From: Acidobacteriota bacterium | GTDB taxonomy: Bacteria > Acidobacteriota > Blastocatellia > Chloracidobacteriales > Chloracidobacteriaceae | Assembly: GCA_016208495.1 (NCBI GenBank) | Contig: JACQXX010000055.1 | Location: 1 to 64,000, forward strand | DNA: 64,000 nucleotides | Direction: 5' to 3' | Shown here: positions 46,148 to 54,812 of the stretch, one piece after another | Numbering within the stretch: position 1 is the first letter of the stretch | Layout of the letters: the number at the start of each line of letters is the position of its first letter | The notes under the pieces: generated by a model | Seen by the model: only the letters and a program-made list of their open reading frames with translations | Told to the model about the DNA's origin: nothing | The model's database searches: none | Made by a program: the position numbers and the translations under genes

Positions 46148-46522
46148 TCAATAAGCCACTTCGTAGGATGCCGACGTGTTTGGCGTTTCCCAGGCCCGAA
46201 CTTTACAGACTTTGTAGCGGTCAGTATTGATCTGGGCAGCCACCTCGTGCAGCACAAACACCGCAATGTTTTCGGTTGATGGGTTCATTTCGTTGGCAAA
46301 CGGCGGTAAATCATTCAGGTACTTGTGATCCAGGTATTCCATGACTTTTTGCGTGGCTGCCCGGACATCACGAAAGTCCACCAGCATGTGTTTATCGTCA
46401 AGTTTTGGGCCACGCACGTGAACTTCAATGCGCCAGTTATGGCCGTGGAGCGGTTCGGCATTTTCTTCACCACGCAATCGGTGCGCGGCTGAAAAAGAAG
46501 CCTCGATAATTACTTCAAACAT
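46148..46522 (-). CDS. 6-pyruvoyltetrahydropterin synthase family (PTPS-III-like)
   Basis: A 124-aa T-fold enzyme. The zinc ligands are His14, His26 and His28 (SAAHRL, LHGHNW). QueD and classical PTPS have a catalytic Cys four residues before HGH (CxxxHGH). Here there is no Cys, and Glu23 gives ExxHGH (EPLHGH), the motif I recall for PTPS-III. PTPS-III enzymes cleave dihydroneopterin triphosphate to 6-hydroxymethyl-dihydropterin and replace FolB in folate synthesis. I therefore prefer a folate role over queuosine. No queC or queE adjoins it. The 287-bp spacer upstream holds nothing else seen. Confidence 0.86.
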   Translation of the reverse strand: MFEVIIEASFSAAHRLRGEENAEPLHGHNWRIEVHVRGPKLDDKHMLVDFRDVRAATQKVMEYLDHKYLNDLPPFANEMNPSTENIAVFVLHEVAAQINTDRYKVCKVRAWETPNTSASYEVAY

Positions 46523-46809
46523 AGATGCTTATAATTCCGCAGAAAAATGCAGTGCGGTTGAGTGATTTGGATGGAATGTGAGCTTGATTGAACTCGGAAA
46601 CGGGTACAATAATGAAAATTCACTCGAAAGTCTATCCACTGCGGTTTTCCCGGCGAACCCTGGTGGCTTGAAACCGTTATGGCAGTTGTCTTTGGCAACG
46701 CCTCACATTTGACTTGTTTCACATTCATTCCAATTGAATATTGACCCATCACGAGCCTTGAGGCTTGGTGTTGCAGGACTATCCAACTTCGAGGAGAAAA
46801 CAAAAAGCT

Positions 46810-48360
46810 ATGAGTTCTGATCGCAAAATACTTCGACAAACCCTTCATGGCGTTCTGGCTCTCATTCTGGTTTTTGCCGGAGTGGTGAGCTATCACATGG
46901 TAACCACCCGGGCAGGAAATGGGGCTCACTTCAAAAGCAGCAGCCTCTTTTCAGTTGGTGCCCAGTCGCCCTCCGATCTTCCGCCGATCAATTCTCCAAC
47001 CGAGCTTTCAAATGTTTTTCGAACCGTCAGCCGACGCTTAAAGCCGGCGGTCGTGAGTTTGAATGTCACGGAAAAAGTTGATACGGCTTCGATGTTTCGG
47101 TTCGGGAAAAACCATCCGGCGATTCCTGGATTTCCTGATCTTGATGAAGATGGCGCCCAACCGCTGCGCCGGGGCACCGGTTCTGGTTTTATCGTGAGTG
47201 AAGACGGCTACATCATCACCAACAACCATGTGGTCGGCAAAGCTGAGAAAATTGAAGTTCGGCTCTCTGATGGCAAAACGTACACGGCAAAGCTCATCGG
47301 CGCTGATGCCAACACGGATGTTGCCGTCATCAAAATCAACCCGAAAGAATCGTTACCACACGTTGCGCTCAGTTCACCTGAAGAAGAAGCCGCCAAAGTC
47401 AATAGCATGGAGCAGGGCGACTGGGTGATTGCGATAGGCTCTCCATTTGGTTTAGAGCAGACCATTACGGCGGGCATTGTCAGTGCCACCGGACGTGATT
47501 TACCACAAGGTTCACAATACAGCCGCTATATTCAAACCGATGCGTCAATCAATCCTGGCAACTCAGGCGGACCATTGATCAATTTGCGCGGTGAAGTGAT
47601 TGGCATGAACACGATGATTTTTACTGAGTCTGGTGGAAATCAAGGGGTCGGGTTTGCCATTCCGTCTGATTTGGTAACCAAGATTGCCCGGAAACTCATG
47701 ACCACAGGCCGTGTCCAGCGCGGCTGGCTGGGGGTGAGTCTCTATCCGCGCGTCCTGACAGAGGACGAAGCAAAAGCCATTGGATTACCTGATGCCGAAG
47801 GGGCGTTGATTCAGGATCTGGTGGCGGACAATTCACCCGCTGCTCAAGCTGGTCTCAAGTCAGGCGATTTTATTGTTGAATTTAATGGAAAGCCGATTAA
47901 GTCTGGGCGTGATTTAACCAGTCAGGTGGCCGATGCCGAAGTCGGTCGTGACGTTGAGGTCAAGTTCCTGCGTGACGGAAAAGAACAATCGGCCAAAGTG
48001 AAACTGGCTGAACGTCCGGATGATGACCAGATGGCGCGTGGGATCACACCTGATTCCCCAGGGAAGGAAGCCAAACTTGGCGTTTCTTCAACGCCTGTGA
48101 CCGCTGAAATGGCGCAACAAATGAAGTTGCGGATTGCCAACGGTGCTTTGATTCAATCGGTCACTCCGGGGAGCCCGGCTGATGAAAGTGGATTACAGCG
48201 CGGAGATGTTGTTCACACGATCAATCGCCAACCAGTGGCCAATACTGACGACCTGATCCGAATTGTGAAAGAACTCCCTGCCAGCAGCACCGCCGTGCTC
48301 CAGGTGGAGCGAGTGGTTGGTGGACGCGCCACCATGTTGTTTTTGACGGTGAACTTTTAA
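46810..48360 (+). CDS. degP: HtrA/DegP-type periplasmic serine protease
   Basis: A 516-aa envelope protease. The ATG at 46810 is preceded by GAGGAG and begins a membrane or signal segment (about residues 15-33). The trypsin-like domain has His140 (NNHVV), Asp170 (NTDVAVI) and Ser252 (NPGNSGGPL). Two PDZ domains follow (about 305-395 and 415-510; PDAEGALIQDLVADNSPAAQAGL and the second SPADESGL). It degrades or chaperones misfolded exported proteins. The gene stands alone and divergent from the PTPS gene. Confidence 0.94.
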   Translation: MSSDRKILRQTLHGVLALILVFAGVVSYHMVTTRAGNGAHFKSSSLFSVGAQSPSDLPPINSPTELSNVFRTVSRRLKPAVVSLNVTEKVDTASMFRFGKNHPAIPGFPDLDEDGAQPLRRGTGSGFIVSEDGYIITNNHVVGKAEKIEVRLSDGKTYTAKLIGADANTDVAVIKINPKESLPHVALSSPEEEAAKVNSMEQGDWVIAIGSPFGLEQTITAGIVSATGRDLPQGSQYSRYIQTDASINPGNSGGPLINLRGEVIGMNTMIFTESGGNQGVGFAIPSDLVTKIARKLMTTGRVQRGWLGVSLYPRVLTEDEAKAIGLPDAEGALIQDLVADNSPAAQAGLKSGDFIVEFNGKPIKSGRDLTSQVADAEVGRDVEVKFLRDGKEQSAKVKLAERPDDDQMARGITPDSPGKEAKLGVSSTPVTAEMAQQMKLRIANGALIQSVTPGSPADESGLQRGDVVHTINRQPVANTDDLIRIVKELPASSTAVLQVERVVGGRATMLFLTVNF

Positions 48361-48472
48361 AACCAGGGCTGAAAACTTCGGGCTTGGGGCTGAGGGCTGA
48401 GGGCTGAAGAAAACGGGCTTGGGGCTGAAGAACCGGGTTTCATACCCTCAGCCCCAAGCCCCATCCCTCTCT
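48361..48472. repeat. Heptad foldback (GGGCTGA / CAGCCCC)
   Basis: The spacer is filled by GGGCTGA/GGGCTTG units facing TCAGCCCCAAGCCCC. It abuts the stop of degP and the start of the next gene. Confidence 0.88.
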
Positions 48473-49222
48473 ATGGCCGAACTCAAAATCATCGAACACA
48501 CTGGCTATCTGGTTTTGCGGTTGACTGGGAATGAGGGGTTGCATCGCCTGGAACTCCAAACCCTGGAAGCCCTGCATCACCACACCAAGCTCTGGCAGTT
48601 GAGAACGGATCTGGCCGCCGTTGTCATAACTGGCGTGCCTGCCCGGTCGTTTGCGGTTGGCGCCAGTATCCGCGAATTACAGCACGTAACACCTGAAAAT
48701 GCGCCCTCCTATGCCACTCTGGGCCAATCCCTTTTTCGCCGAATGCGCGAATCTTCACAGCTTTATATTGCGGCGATTGATGGGTTTTGTCTGGGAGGTG
48801 GGCTGGATCTGGCACTGGCCTGTGATATTCGACTGGCAACGGATCGGTCCCAATTTGCCCACCCTGGCGCCAAATTGGGGATCATCACTGGATTTGGGGG
48901 AACCTCACGGTTACCGCAAACAATTGGTGAAACAGCGGCGAGCCGAATTCTGGCGGCGGCTGAAACGATAAGCGGGCAAACCGCTTTGGCGTGGGGGTTG
49001 GTTAACCAGCTTTACTCTTCGGCGGAAATTTTGGACCGTGCCTGTGCCATGGCTGAAACGATTGCTGTCAGTCCATCCAATTTCGCGGCCATGGCCAAAG
49101 AACTGGCATACCAGGTGGCGCATCTTCCAGTGCCGCAGGCAAATGTGGCTGAAGCCCGAACCTGGGACCTCTGGCGAGCGGAGGCAGCTTTTAGCCGAAG
49201 ACAGAAACCGGGCCGAAGTTGA
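48473..49222 (+). CDS. Enoyl-CoA hydratase/isomerase family protein
   Basis: A 249-aa crotonase-fold protein. The ATG at 48473 leaves out an upstream open stretch that lies in the repeats. Oxyanion-hole segments are FAVGASIREL (in place of the usual FxAGxD) and DGFCLGGGLDLALACDIRLA. GTSRLPQTIG follows. The catalytic Glu of hydratases at ETAASRILAA is not clearly in register, so the exact reaction is open. No other beta-oxidation gene is near. No Shine-Dalgarno sequence is evident. Confidence 0.88.
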   Translation: MAELKIIEHTGYLVLRLTGNEGLHRLELQTLEALHHHTKLWQLRTDLAAVVITGVPARSFAVGASIRELQHVTPENAPSYATLGQSLFRRMRESSQLYIAAIDGFCLGGGLDLALACDIRLATDRSQFAHPGAKLGIITGFGGTSRLPQTIGETAASRILAAAETISGQTALAWGLVNQLYSSAEILDRACAMAETIAVSPSNFAAMAKELAYQVAHLPVPQANVAEARTWDLWRAEAAFSRRQKPGRS

Positions 49223-49247
49223 TTCACTTCGGCCCGGTTTGTTTTTG
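49207..49247 (+). terminator. Rho-independent terminator overlapping the stop codon
   Basis: A 15-bp perfect stem (49207-49221 with 49228-49242) with a 6-nt loop and a T-rich tail. It includes the last codons and stop of the crotonase gene. Confidence 0.92.
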
Positions 49248-49276
49248 GGAAAAATCAAACTGACTCAAATCTGACT

Positions 49277-50476
49277 TTAATCAAGCCCGGTTGGCAAGCG
49301 ATGTGGAATATCTCTCAAATCATGGACTTCGTCATCGCTGAGGAGTTTGCCGGCCTCATCAAATGGCCAGTAGCGATACACCGCCTTGCCATAGATATAC
49401 ATCTCCGGAACTGATCCCCACGACCGGCTATCGTTGCTCGCATCACGATTATCACCCATCACAAAGTAGTGATATGGCTCAACTTCCCAGGTCCGATTGA
49501 AAATTCCGTTTTTAGTAAATTCAGCCGAAAGATAAGGTTCTGAGACCAGTTTGCCATTGATATAGAGTTTCCCACCCAGCAATTTGAGTTCATCCCCAGG
49601 CAATCCAATGACACGCTTGATAAATGACTTCTCTGGATCCATCGGGTACCAAAACACCACAATATCGCCGCGTTCAATTGGTTCCAGTTTATAGATAAAT
49701 TTATTGATAAAAATACGTTGTCCGTCGTGCAGGTGAGGCAGCATGCTGGTGCCTTCAACCTTCACCGGCTGAAGCACATAGCAGAAAATGACCACAATCG
49801 CGGCAATGGCAAAAAGCAGGTCGCGGCTCAGGAGAATGCCTTCACGAATCCAGTGACGAGCCCGGTCCGGAGTTGTCAACCCAACTCCGGTTACCAGCCG
49901 GTCAAACACCCCTGCTGGCTCGGTTGAGCGGACCGGATTGGGAATCGTGACGGTAATTTGCTCGTCATCTTCAACCAGTAATCCCGATTGTGGATGAAAA
50001 CGGTCAACGGTATAAATCGGACGGTAGAGTCGGCTGAGTGGGGGAGGTTCTTCGGATACCACTGTTTTGGAGACGGGGTGAGGGAAGAGATCATCTGAAA
50101 GGGTCGCAGGTGGATCTTCTGCAAACGATGAGGCCAGAACTGCCTCAGATGCGGGTTGTTCAACTTCGGTGACCACCTCGGTTGATGGTTCACCGTGAAC
50201 CACTGTCTCTACCTTGGCTGGCTGATGATCCTCAGTCTCAAGTGTCGGTACGAGATCCACCATTTCCGTGACTGGAACGGTTTCACGATCTGCCTGAACT
50301 TCAATGACTTCCTTGGTCGCTTCAACAGCAGGCAATGGATGAGCCATCACCTGAAGTTCCGAATCAGCCATTTCATTGATGACAGGTTCGGTTCGCAGCA
50401 CCAGTGGGAGAGAGTCTTCAACTGGGTGGCTTTTTTCTTGGGGTTCCCACGTAAGTGACAGTTCCTGGTCTTGCAT
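49277..50476 (-). CDS. lepB: Signal peptidase I with long N-terminal extension
   Basis: A 399-aa type I signal peptidase. The catalytic part starts with a membrane helix (about 218-238, LLFAIAAIVVIFCYVLQPVK). Nucleophile Ser244 (EGTSMLPHL), Lys287 (SFIKRVIGLPGD) and the GDNRDASNDSRSWG box follow. Only one membrane helix is seen. The first 200 or so residues are an acidic Glu/Val/Pro/Thr-rich extension with no fold recognised. It should lie in the cytoplasm. This doubles the usual length. No upstream partner gene. Confidence 0.94.
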   Translation of the reverse strand: MQDQELSLTWEPQEKSHPVEDSLPLVLRTEPVINEMADSELQVMAHPLPAVEATKEVIEVQADRETVPVTEMVDLVPTLETEDHQPAKVETVVHGEPSTEVVTEVEQPASEAVLASSFAEDPPATLSDDLFPHPVSKTVVSEEPPPLSRLYRPIYTVDRFHPQSGLLVEDDEQITVTIPNPVRSTEPAGVFDRLVTGVGLTTPDRARHWIREGILLSRDLLFAIAAIVVIFCYVLQPVKVEGTSMLPHLHDGQRIFINKFIYKLEPIERGDIVVFWYPMDPEKSFIKRVIGLPGDELKLLGGKLYINGKLVSEPYLSAEFTKNGIFNRTWEVEPYHYFVMGDNRDASNDSRSWGSVPEMYIYGKAVYRYWPFDEAGKLLSDDEVHDLRDIPHRLPTGLD

Positions 50477-50618
50477 AGTTGGTTATGACTCGAAGATATG
50501 GTTTTCAAACATCAATCTTCTTGATCGGTCCTCGCTTCGTCAAAATTTAAGCTTGTATGGTGTGCCGGGAAAGATGCACGGTTGAGTGTTCACTATACTT
50601 GATCCTGGCAAAAAATGT

Positions 50619-52040
50619 TTATTTTGCTTCAGGTTGTGGCGCTGATGGTTTTGCCGTTGAGGTTGATGATGGTGACACGACCTCGACGGTACCGAGAGCC
50701 CGGAGTTTTTCAGCCAGCTCTGGCTTTCCACCCTGTACCACGACCAGCAGTTGTTTTCCACCCAGGCAGTCCAGATACGGCTGAAGATCCGCAACTGGCA
50801 GTGCCTGGAGTTGTTGTGGCCATTCCGCCAGTGACCGGCGACCAATCTGATAGCGCTCCATGTCAATCAGAAGATTGGCAATGCTCGCATTGCTTTGAAA
50901 ATTCATCTGATAGTCTTTGAGAACTGCTTCTTTTGCAGTGTTCAATGTGTCGGCTGGAAGCGGTGGTTCCCGGAGATTTTTCAGGGTTTTTTGCAATGTT
51001 TCAATGGTCGAAACCACCTGGTCAGGCGAGGCGGTCAACCGAACCATCCAGGGGCTATCTGGGAGGTGGCGGGTTTCAGCCAGGGCTGCATCCGGTGACC
51101 ATTGTGTTTTCAAGAGTTTGTCAACCAACTTCCAGTGCAGCAAACCATTAAATGTTGATCCCGTAAAGGCGCCGGCCCGAATTTGAACCTGAGATTGGGT
51201 CGGGTTGGGATGAAAAACAATTTTCGTGCCTTGAAATTCATTGGGAGGGAGAAACGTGTAGGGCGCCGGTTTGCCTTTAATCCAAACTCCAAAGCTTTGA
51301 CGAGCCGAGCGCAGAATTTGCGCCATGGTGACATCGCCAACGATCACCAGGGCCGCATTATTTGACAGGTAATGCCGTTTATGGAAATCAATCACATCAA
51401 ACCGGGAAATGCTGCGCAGACTTTCAGGTGTGCCGTCAAGCACATGGTGATAGGGATGTCCGCCATACAGGTCCTGGGCAAAGCGAGCGTCAGCCTGATC
51501 CTGAGGAGATGACGTTTCGCGAGCTGCGATCTGAGCTTGTTTGATTTTATTGAATTCATCTTCTGAAAAACTGGGGAGCGTGACCAGCCGACCCAGAATT
51601 TCAATCAAGGTGGTCACATTGCGAGCCGGGCCCGTGATGGTCAGTCGGGTGTCATCCCAACTGGTGGCAATGGATATCTGACCGCCGACACTTTCAAGCT
51701 CATCCTTGAGCTGAATGACCGTTACGGGTGATCCATCCCGGTTTTTTGATCCAGCGAGCAGGCTTTGGGCCGTCAGTGCCGCCAATCCGGCTTTCCCAGC
51801 CCGATCAAAGGTGGCTCCGATTTTAACCAGAGCCGTAATTGTGACCTGACTTTTGCCAGGACGCGATGCCACAACAATCGGTAAGTCATTTAACAATAAC
51901 TCACGCTGGGTCACTGGAATCGGGTCTGAGGAAGGGGCTTCTGGCTGGGGGGCCGATTGGGCCGATGCGGAAGCTGCACCGCTGAACACCACCACCAGGA
52001 TCAAAACCAGACGTGCGAGAAACTTCTGTAAGTGAAACAA
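50619..52040 (-). CDS. M16-family peptidase homologue without the zinc motif
   Basis: A 473-aa exported protein. The TTG start at 52040 has AAGGAG 7 nt upstream. The signal peptide ends near ASASAQS. Two M16 lobes are visible: NDLPIVVASRPGKSQVTITALVKIGATFDRAGKAGLAAL... and the second from about residue 200 (YHHVLDGTPESLRSISRFDVIDFHKRHYLSNNAALVIVGDV). The site of the HxxEH motif reads GLAALTAQSLLAGS, so it cannot bind zinc that way. Such proteins usually pair with an active M16 subunit; none is adjacent. A role as inactive partner is inferred. Confidence 0.88.
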   Translation of the reverse strand: MFHLQKFLARLVLILVVVFSGAASASAQSAPQPEAPSSDPIPVTQRELLLNDLPIVVASRPGKSQVTITALVKIGATFDRAGKAGLAALTAQSLLAGSKNRDGSPVTVIQLKDELESVGGQISIATSWDDTRLTITGPARNVTTLIEILGRLVTLPSFSEDEFNKIKQAQIAARETSSPQDQADARFAQDLYGGHPYHHVLDGTPESLRSISRFDVIDFHKRHYLSNNAALVIVGDVTMAQILRSARQSFGVWIKGKPAPYTFLPPNEFQGTKIVFHPNPTQSQVQIRAGAFTGSTFNGLLHWKLVDKLLKTQWSPDAALAETRHLPDSPWMVRLTASPDQVVSTIETLQKTLKNLREPPLPADTLNTAKEAVLKDYQMNFQSNASIANLLIDMERYQIGRRSLAEWPQQLQALPVADLQPYLDCLGGKQLLVVVQGGKPELAEKLRALGTVEVVSPSSTSTAKPSAPQPEAK

Positions 52041-52251
52041 TCTATAACTCCTTAACGTTTAGGGCGGGGTTGATTTCCGGCCTGTAGAGGGCCTGATCCT
52101 CCAAAGTCTAACGATGAAAAAAGAGAAGCGTCAACTCATGTTTTATGATACTCTGGACGAACGCTCCTCTAACTCTCTTCTCTCTCAACGAATTTCCTCT
52201 TCAGTCGTCAACTTCAAGGTTTGAAGAGACAGGTCTGTGTGAGTTTTAGCT

Positions 52252-52944
52252 ATGTTTTGCCCAAACTGTGGGACTGAACCGCAGCTTGCAGATCAAAAAT
52301 TTTGCAAGATTTGTGGGACAAACTTAATGGTTGTTTCACAGGCACTCCGAACACCGCCTCAGGTCACTTCGGCTCCTGTCTCGCCCTATGGCGGGATGCC
52401 AGGAAATGCACCGGGTTTGCCTCTCTATCCATCACCGCCAGTGGCGCCGCATACCAATCCAATGGGACCGATTCCACTTGCCAATCTCTCCTCATTGCCC
52501 TTTGTTGAAGAAGAACTGAAACGTCAAAAATTGCGAAAACTTGGCTGGATGATGGTTGGCGGTGGCCTGCTATTTGCCATCTTTTTAGATACCTTGGGTG
52601 ATGCCATTGCGCATATCATTAACCCGCTTGGGCGGGCAATTTCAGCTTTGGATGGAATTGGGGCGTTGATTTGTCTGGCGGGGATTTTTCTGGTGCTATA
52701 TACCCGATTTATTTTGAAACCAGCCCAAATGCCGCCAGTGATTGTGGTTCAATCGCCGCAGATGACTGGAAATTTGAATCCCAATCAGGTTCCCCAGGCA
52801 GGTCCAGGTCCAGTCAGGGCGCAACCTGGACAACTCCCGCCGGCATCGGTTGATTCATACTTTTACCAGTCACCAAGCGTCACGGAGCATACCACACATC
52901 AGCTTAAAGTGCCGTATCCATCATCTCCACGAGATACTCAGTAA
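52252..52944 (+). CDS. Zinc-ribbon membrane protein, paralogue 1
   Basis: A 230-aa protein. The N-terminal zinc ribbon is MFCPNCGTEPQLADQKFCKICG (CxxC, 13 residues, CxxC). A Pro/Gly-rich linker follows, then two membrane helices (about 98-120 and 133-155) and a short tail ending TEHTTHQLKVPYPSS. It shares the whole layout with the next gene, 73 bp downstream. Function unknown. Confidence 0.8.
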   Translation: MFCPNCGTEPQLADQKFCKICGTNLMVVSQALRTPPQVTSAPVSPYGGMPGNAPGLPLYPSPPVAPHTNPMGPIPLANLSSLPFVEEELKRQKLRKLGWMMVGGGLLFAIFLDTLGDAIAHIINPLGRAISALDGIGALICLAGIFLVLYTRFILKPAQMPPVIVVQSPQMTGNLNPNQVPQAGPGPVRAQPGQLPPASVDSYFYQSPSVTEHTTHQLKVPYPSSPRDTQ

Positions 52945-53017
52945 GTGATGGAACCTTTCAGATCATATTTTCAAGTCCAAATGCGTGCGGATTACTTGAT
53001 GGAATCAGAGGTTTTTT

Positions 53018-53686
53018 ATGTACTGCCCGAACTGTGGAACCCAACCTCAGCTTGCTGATCAAAAGTTTTGTAAAACCTGTGGTACCAACCTGAGTATGGT
53101 TTCTCAAGTGCTCAGTGCTCCGGGGCCGGGGCCAGGTGTTCCAGCCCCCTACATGCCGGCGCCACCACCATCAGCGATGATGATTCCCAATCAAGTCGCC
53201 ATGGCGCCGACAACTTCCCCCAACTTTCCACAGGCCACGGTCCATCAACCGATTTCCTTGACTGAAATTCCATCACTTCCTTACATGGAGCAGGAGCGAG
53301 CCCGCCAAAAGCTCATGAAAATTGCCTGGGCTCTGACACTTGGCGGCCCTTTTTTGATTCCGACACTGGCCATTCTGGGAGAGTTTATGTTTGATACAGG
53401 TGAACTGGCTCTCTTGGGAATCCCTGTTTTTTTATTTGGGATATTTTTGCTGCTCTATACCAAGATTGCGTTGCGGAAGCCCGATTTACCTCAGGTGATT
53501 GTGATTCAACAAGGGAACCCAACTCAGGAAATGACCCCGTCTCCAGTGTCGGTGGTTCCCGGCGGGATGAATCATCAATTGCCGGCTGGCGCTTCAACGC
53601 CGCTTTATACACCGGGCATGTTTACTGAGCACACCACTCAGCATCTTCAAGTCCCATATTCCCAGCCCCAACGAAATACCAAATAA
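53018..53686 (+). CDS. Zinc-ribbon membrane protein, paralogue 2
   Basis: A 222-aa tandem duplicate of the preceding gene. The zinc ribbon is nearly identical (CPNCGTQPQLADQKFCKTCG), the linker is divergent, two membrane helices occupy about 108-130 and 135-155, and the closing motif TEHTTQHLQVPY is the same. The conserved ends and diverged middle suggest that the ribbon and the tail are the functional parts. The start follows AGAGG. The tRNA gene lies 100 bp downstream. Confidence 0.8.
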   Translation: MYCPNCGTQPQLADQKFCKTCGTNLSMVSQVLSAPGPGPGVPAPYMPAPPPSAMMIPNQVAMAPTTSPNFPQATVHQPISLTEIPSLPYMEQERARQKLMKIAWALTLGGPFLIPTLAILGEFMFDTGELALLGIPVFLFGIFLLLYTKIALRKPDLPQVIVIQQGNPTQEMTPSPVSVVPGGMNHQLPAGASTPLYTPGMFTEHTTQHLQVPYSQPQRNTK

Positions 53687-53739
53687 GGGAATCAAGCCAG
53701 AAGGTCGTGCTGGTGGGTAGGGACGGGCTGATTTTTTGA

Positions 53740-53768
53740 TTGACGGCCTGAAGTCCCTTTGGTACTAT
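53740..53768 (+). promoter_or_regulatory. Sigma-70 promoter of tRNA-Val
   Basis: TTGACG (53740-53745), 17-bp spacer, TACTAT (53763-53768). The tRNA begins 17 bp after the -10 box, which fits a start of transcription shortly upstream. Confidence 0.75.
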
Positions 53769-53785
53769 GCGCGTCCTTCACTCAT

Positions 53786-53862
53786 GGGCGGTTAGTCTCA
53801 GTTGGTAGAGCGCTCGCTTCACACGCGAGAGGTCACAGGTTCGAGTCCTGTACCGCCCACCA
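53786..53862 (+). tRNA. tRNA-Val (CAC)
   Basis: The acceptor arms GGGCGGT and ACCGCCC pair perfectly. The D arm (GTTGGTAGAGC), anticodon stem CTCGC/GCGAG with loop TTCACAC (anticodon CAC) and T arm (CAGGTTCGAGTCCTG) are all normal. CCA is encoded (53860-53862). It reads GTG codons. Confidence 0.97.
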
Positions 53863-54159
53863 CACCCATCCTTCTCCTGGTTGTAGTCTCCCCGTTGACC
53901 ACTTCTCAATCGCGTTGATTACCCGCTTGAACATCACCTTTCGGGCAATTTCTTTGCCACTGCTTTTTCCCTGAAAGTCTTTCTTTTTTCCTCCAAAAAA
54001 ACGAACTCAATATTCTTAACCTCCCTGATACCAGCGGGTTGGAATACTTTGCTTGCGCTCCACCAGTATCAACCTTACTATCCAGGACTGAACCCCCTTT
54101 ACACTTTTGGCTGATTGAAGTGGCTAAAAGCTTCTTGAATAGTAGTTTGGAGAGAAAGC

Positions 54160-54792
54160 ATGAGTGCAAAAATAGATAGTCCGCACAGTTACTCAACCGT
54201 TGAATTTGTTGCTGAAGCAAACCTGCCGACGGAAATGGGTACGTTTCGGATCGCTGGCTTCCGAAGCCTGATCAGTGACGAAGAATTTGTTGTTTTATTG
54301 AAAGGAAACCCGACCCCTCATCAAGCCAGCCTGGTGCGCATTCACTCGCAATGCCTGACGGGCGATGTGTTTCATTCGATCAAATGCGATTGTGGCCGCC
54401 AATTAAAACGGGCCATGGAAATGATCGCTGAAGCTGGCCATGGCGCCATTGTGTATCAACACCAGGAAGGTCGCGGCATTGGAATTTTGAACAAGATTCG
54501 CGCGTACGCCCTTCAGGATCAAGGCGCCGACACTATCGAAGCCAACGTCCAGTTGGGGCTTGAAGTTGATTCCCGCGAATATTCCCAATGTGCTGAAATC
54601 CTGAAACAGCTTGGATTTCACCAGATTCGCCTGATGTCAAATAACCCGCAGAAAATCAATGCGTTGCGGAGATTTGGCCTGCAAGTCGTCGAACGTGTTC
54701 CGATTGAAGTTGCTTCTGAACCGGGTGCCCCGGCTGTGAATTACCTCAAGACCAAAAAAGAAAAAATGGGCCATTTGTTGAACTTGGTTTAA
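54160..54792 (+). CDS. ribA: GTP cyclohydrolase II
   Basis: A 210-aa enzyme opening the imidazole ring of GTP in riboflavin synthesis. Zinc ligands are Cys65, Cys76 and Cys78 ([18 protein letters not shown]). [13 protein letters not shown] and [12 protein letters not shown] complete the active site. It is the stand-alone form, without the DHBP-synthase domain of RibBA. The SD is GGAGAGAAAG. moaA follows by 20 bp. The 297-bp spacer upstream has no FMN riboswitch motif that I can see. Confidence 0.95.
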   Translation: MSAKIDSPHSYSTVEFVAEANLPTEMGTFRIAGFRSLISDEEFVVLLKGNPTPHQASLVRIHSQCLTGDVFHSIKCDCGRQLKRAMEMIAEAGHGAIVYQHQEGRGIGILNKIRAYALQDQGADTIEANVQLGLEVDSREYSQCAEILKQLGFHQIRLMSNNPQKINALRRFGLQVVERVPIEVASEPGAPAVNYLKTKKEKMGHLLNLV

Positions 54793-54812
54793 ACCACGAC
54801 CTGTGATTGCCT

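Noticed and set aside
53863-54159. FMN riboswitch upstream of ribA
   Set aside because: I searched for the conserved core segments and did not see them.
53906-54220. 104-aa minus-strand frame between tRNA-Val and ribA
   Set aside because: It overlaps the start of ribA and has no supporting motif.
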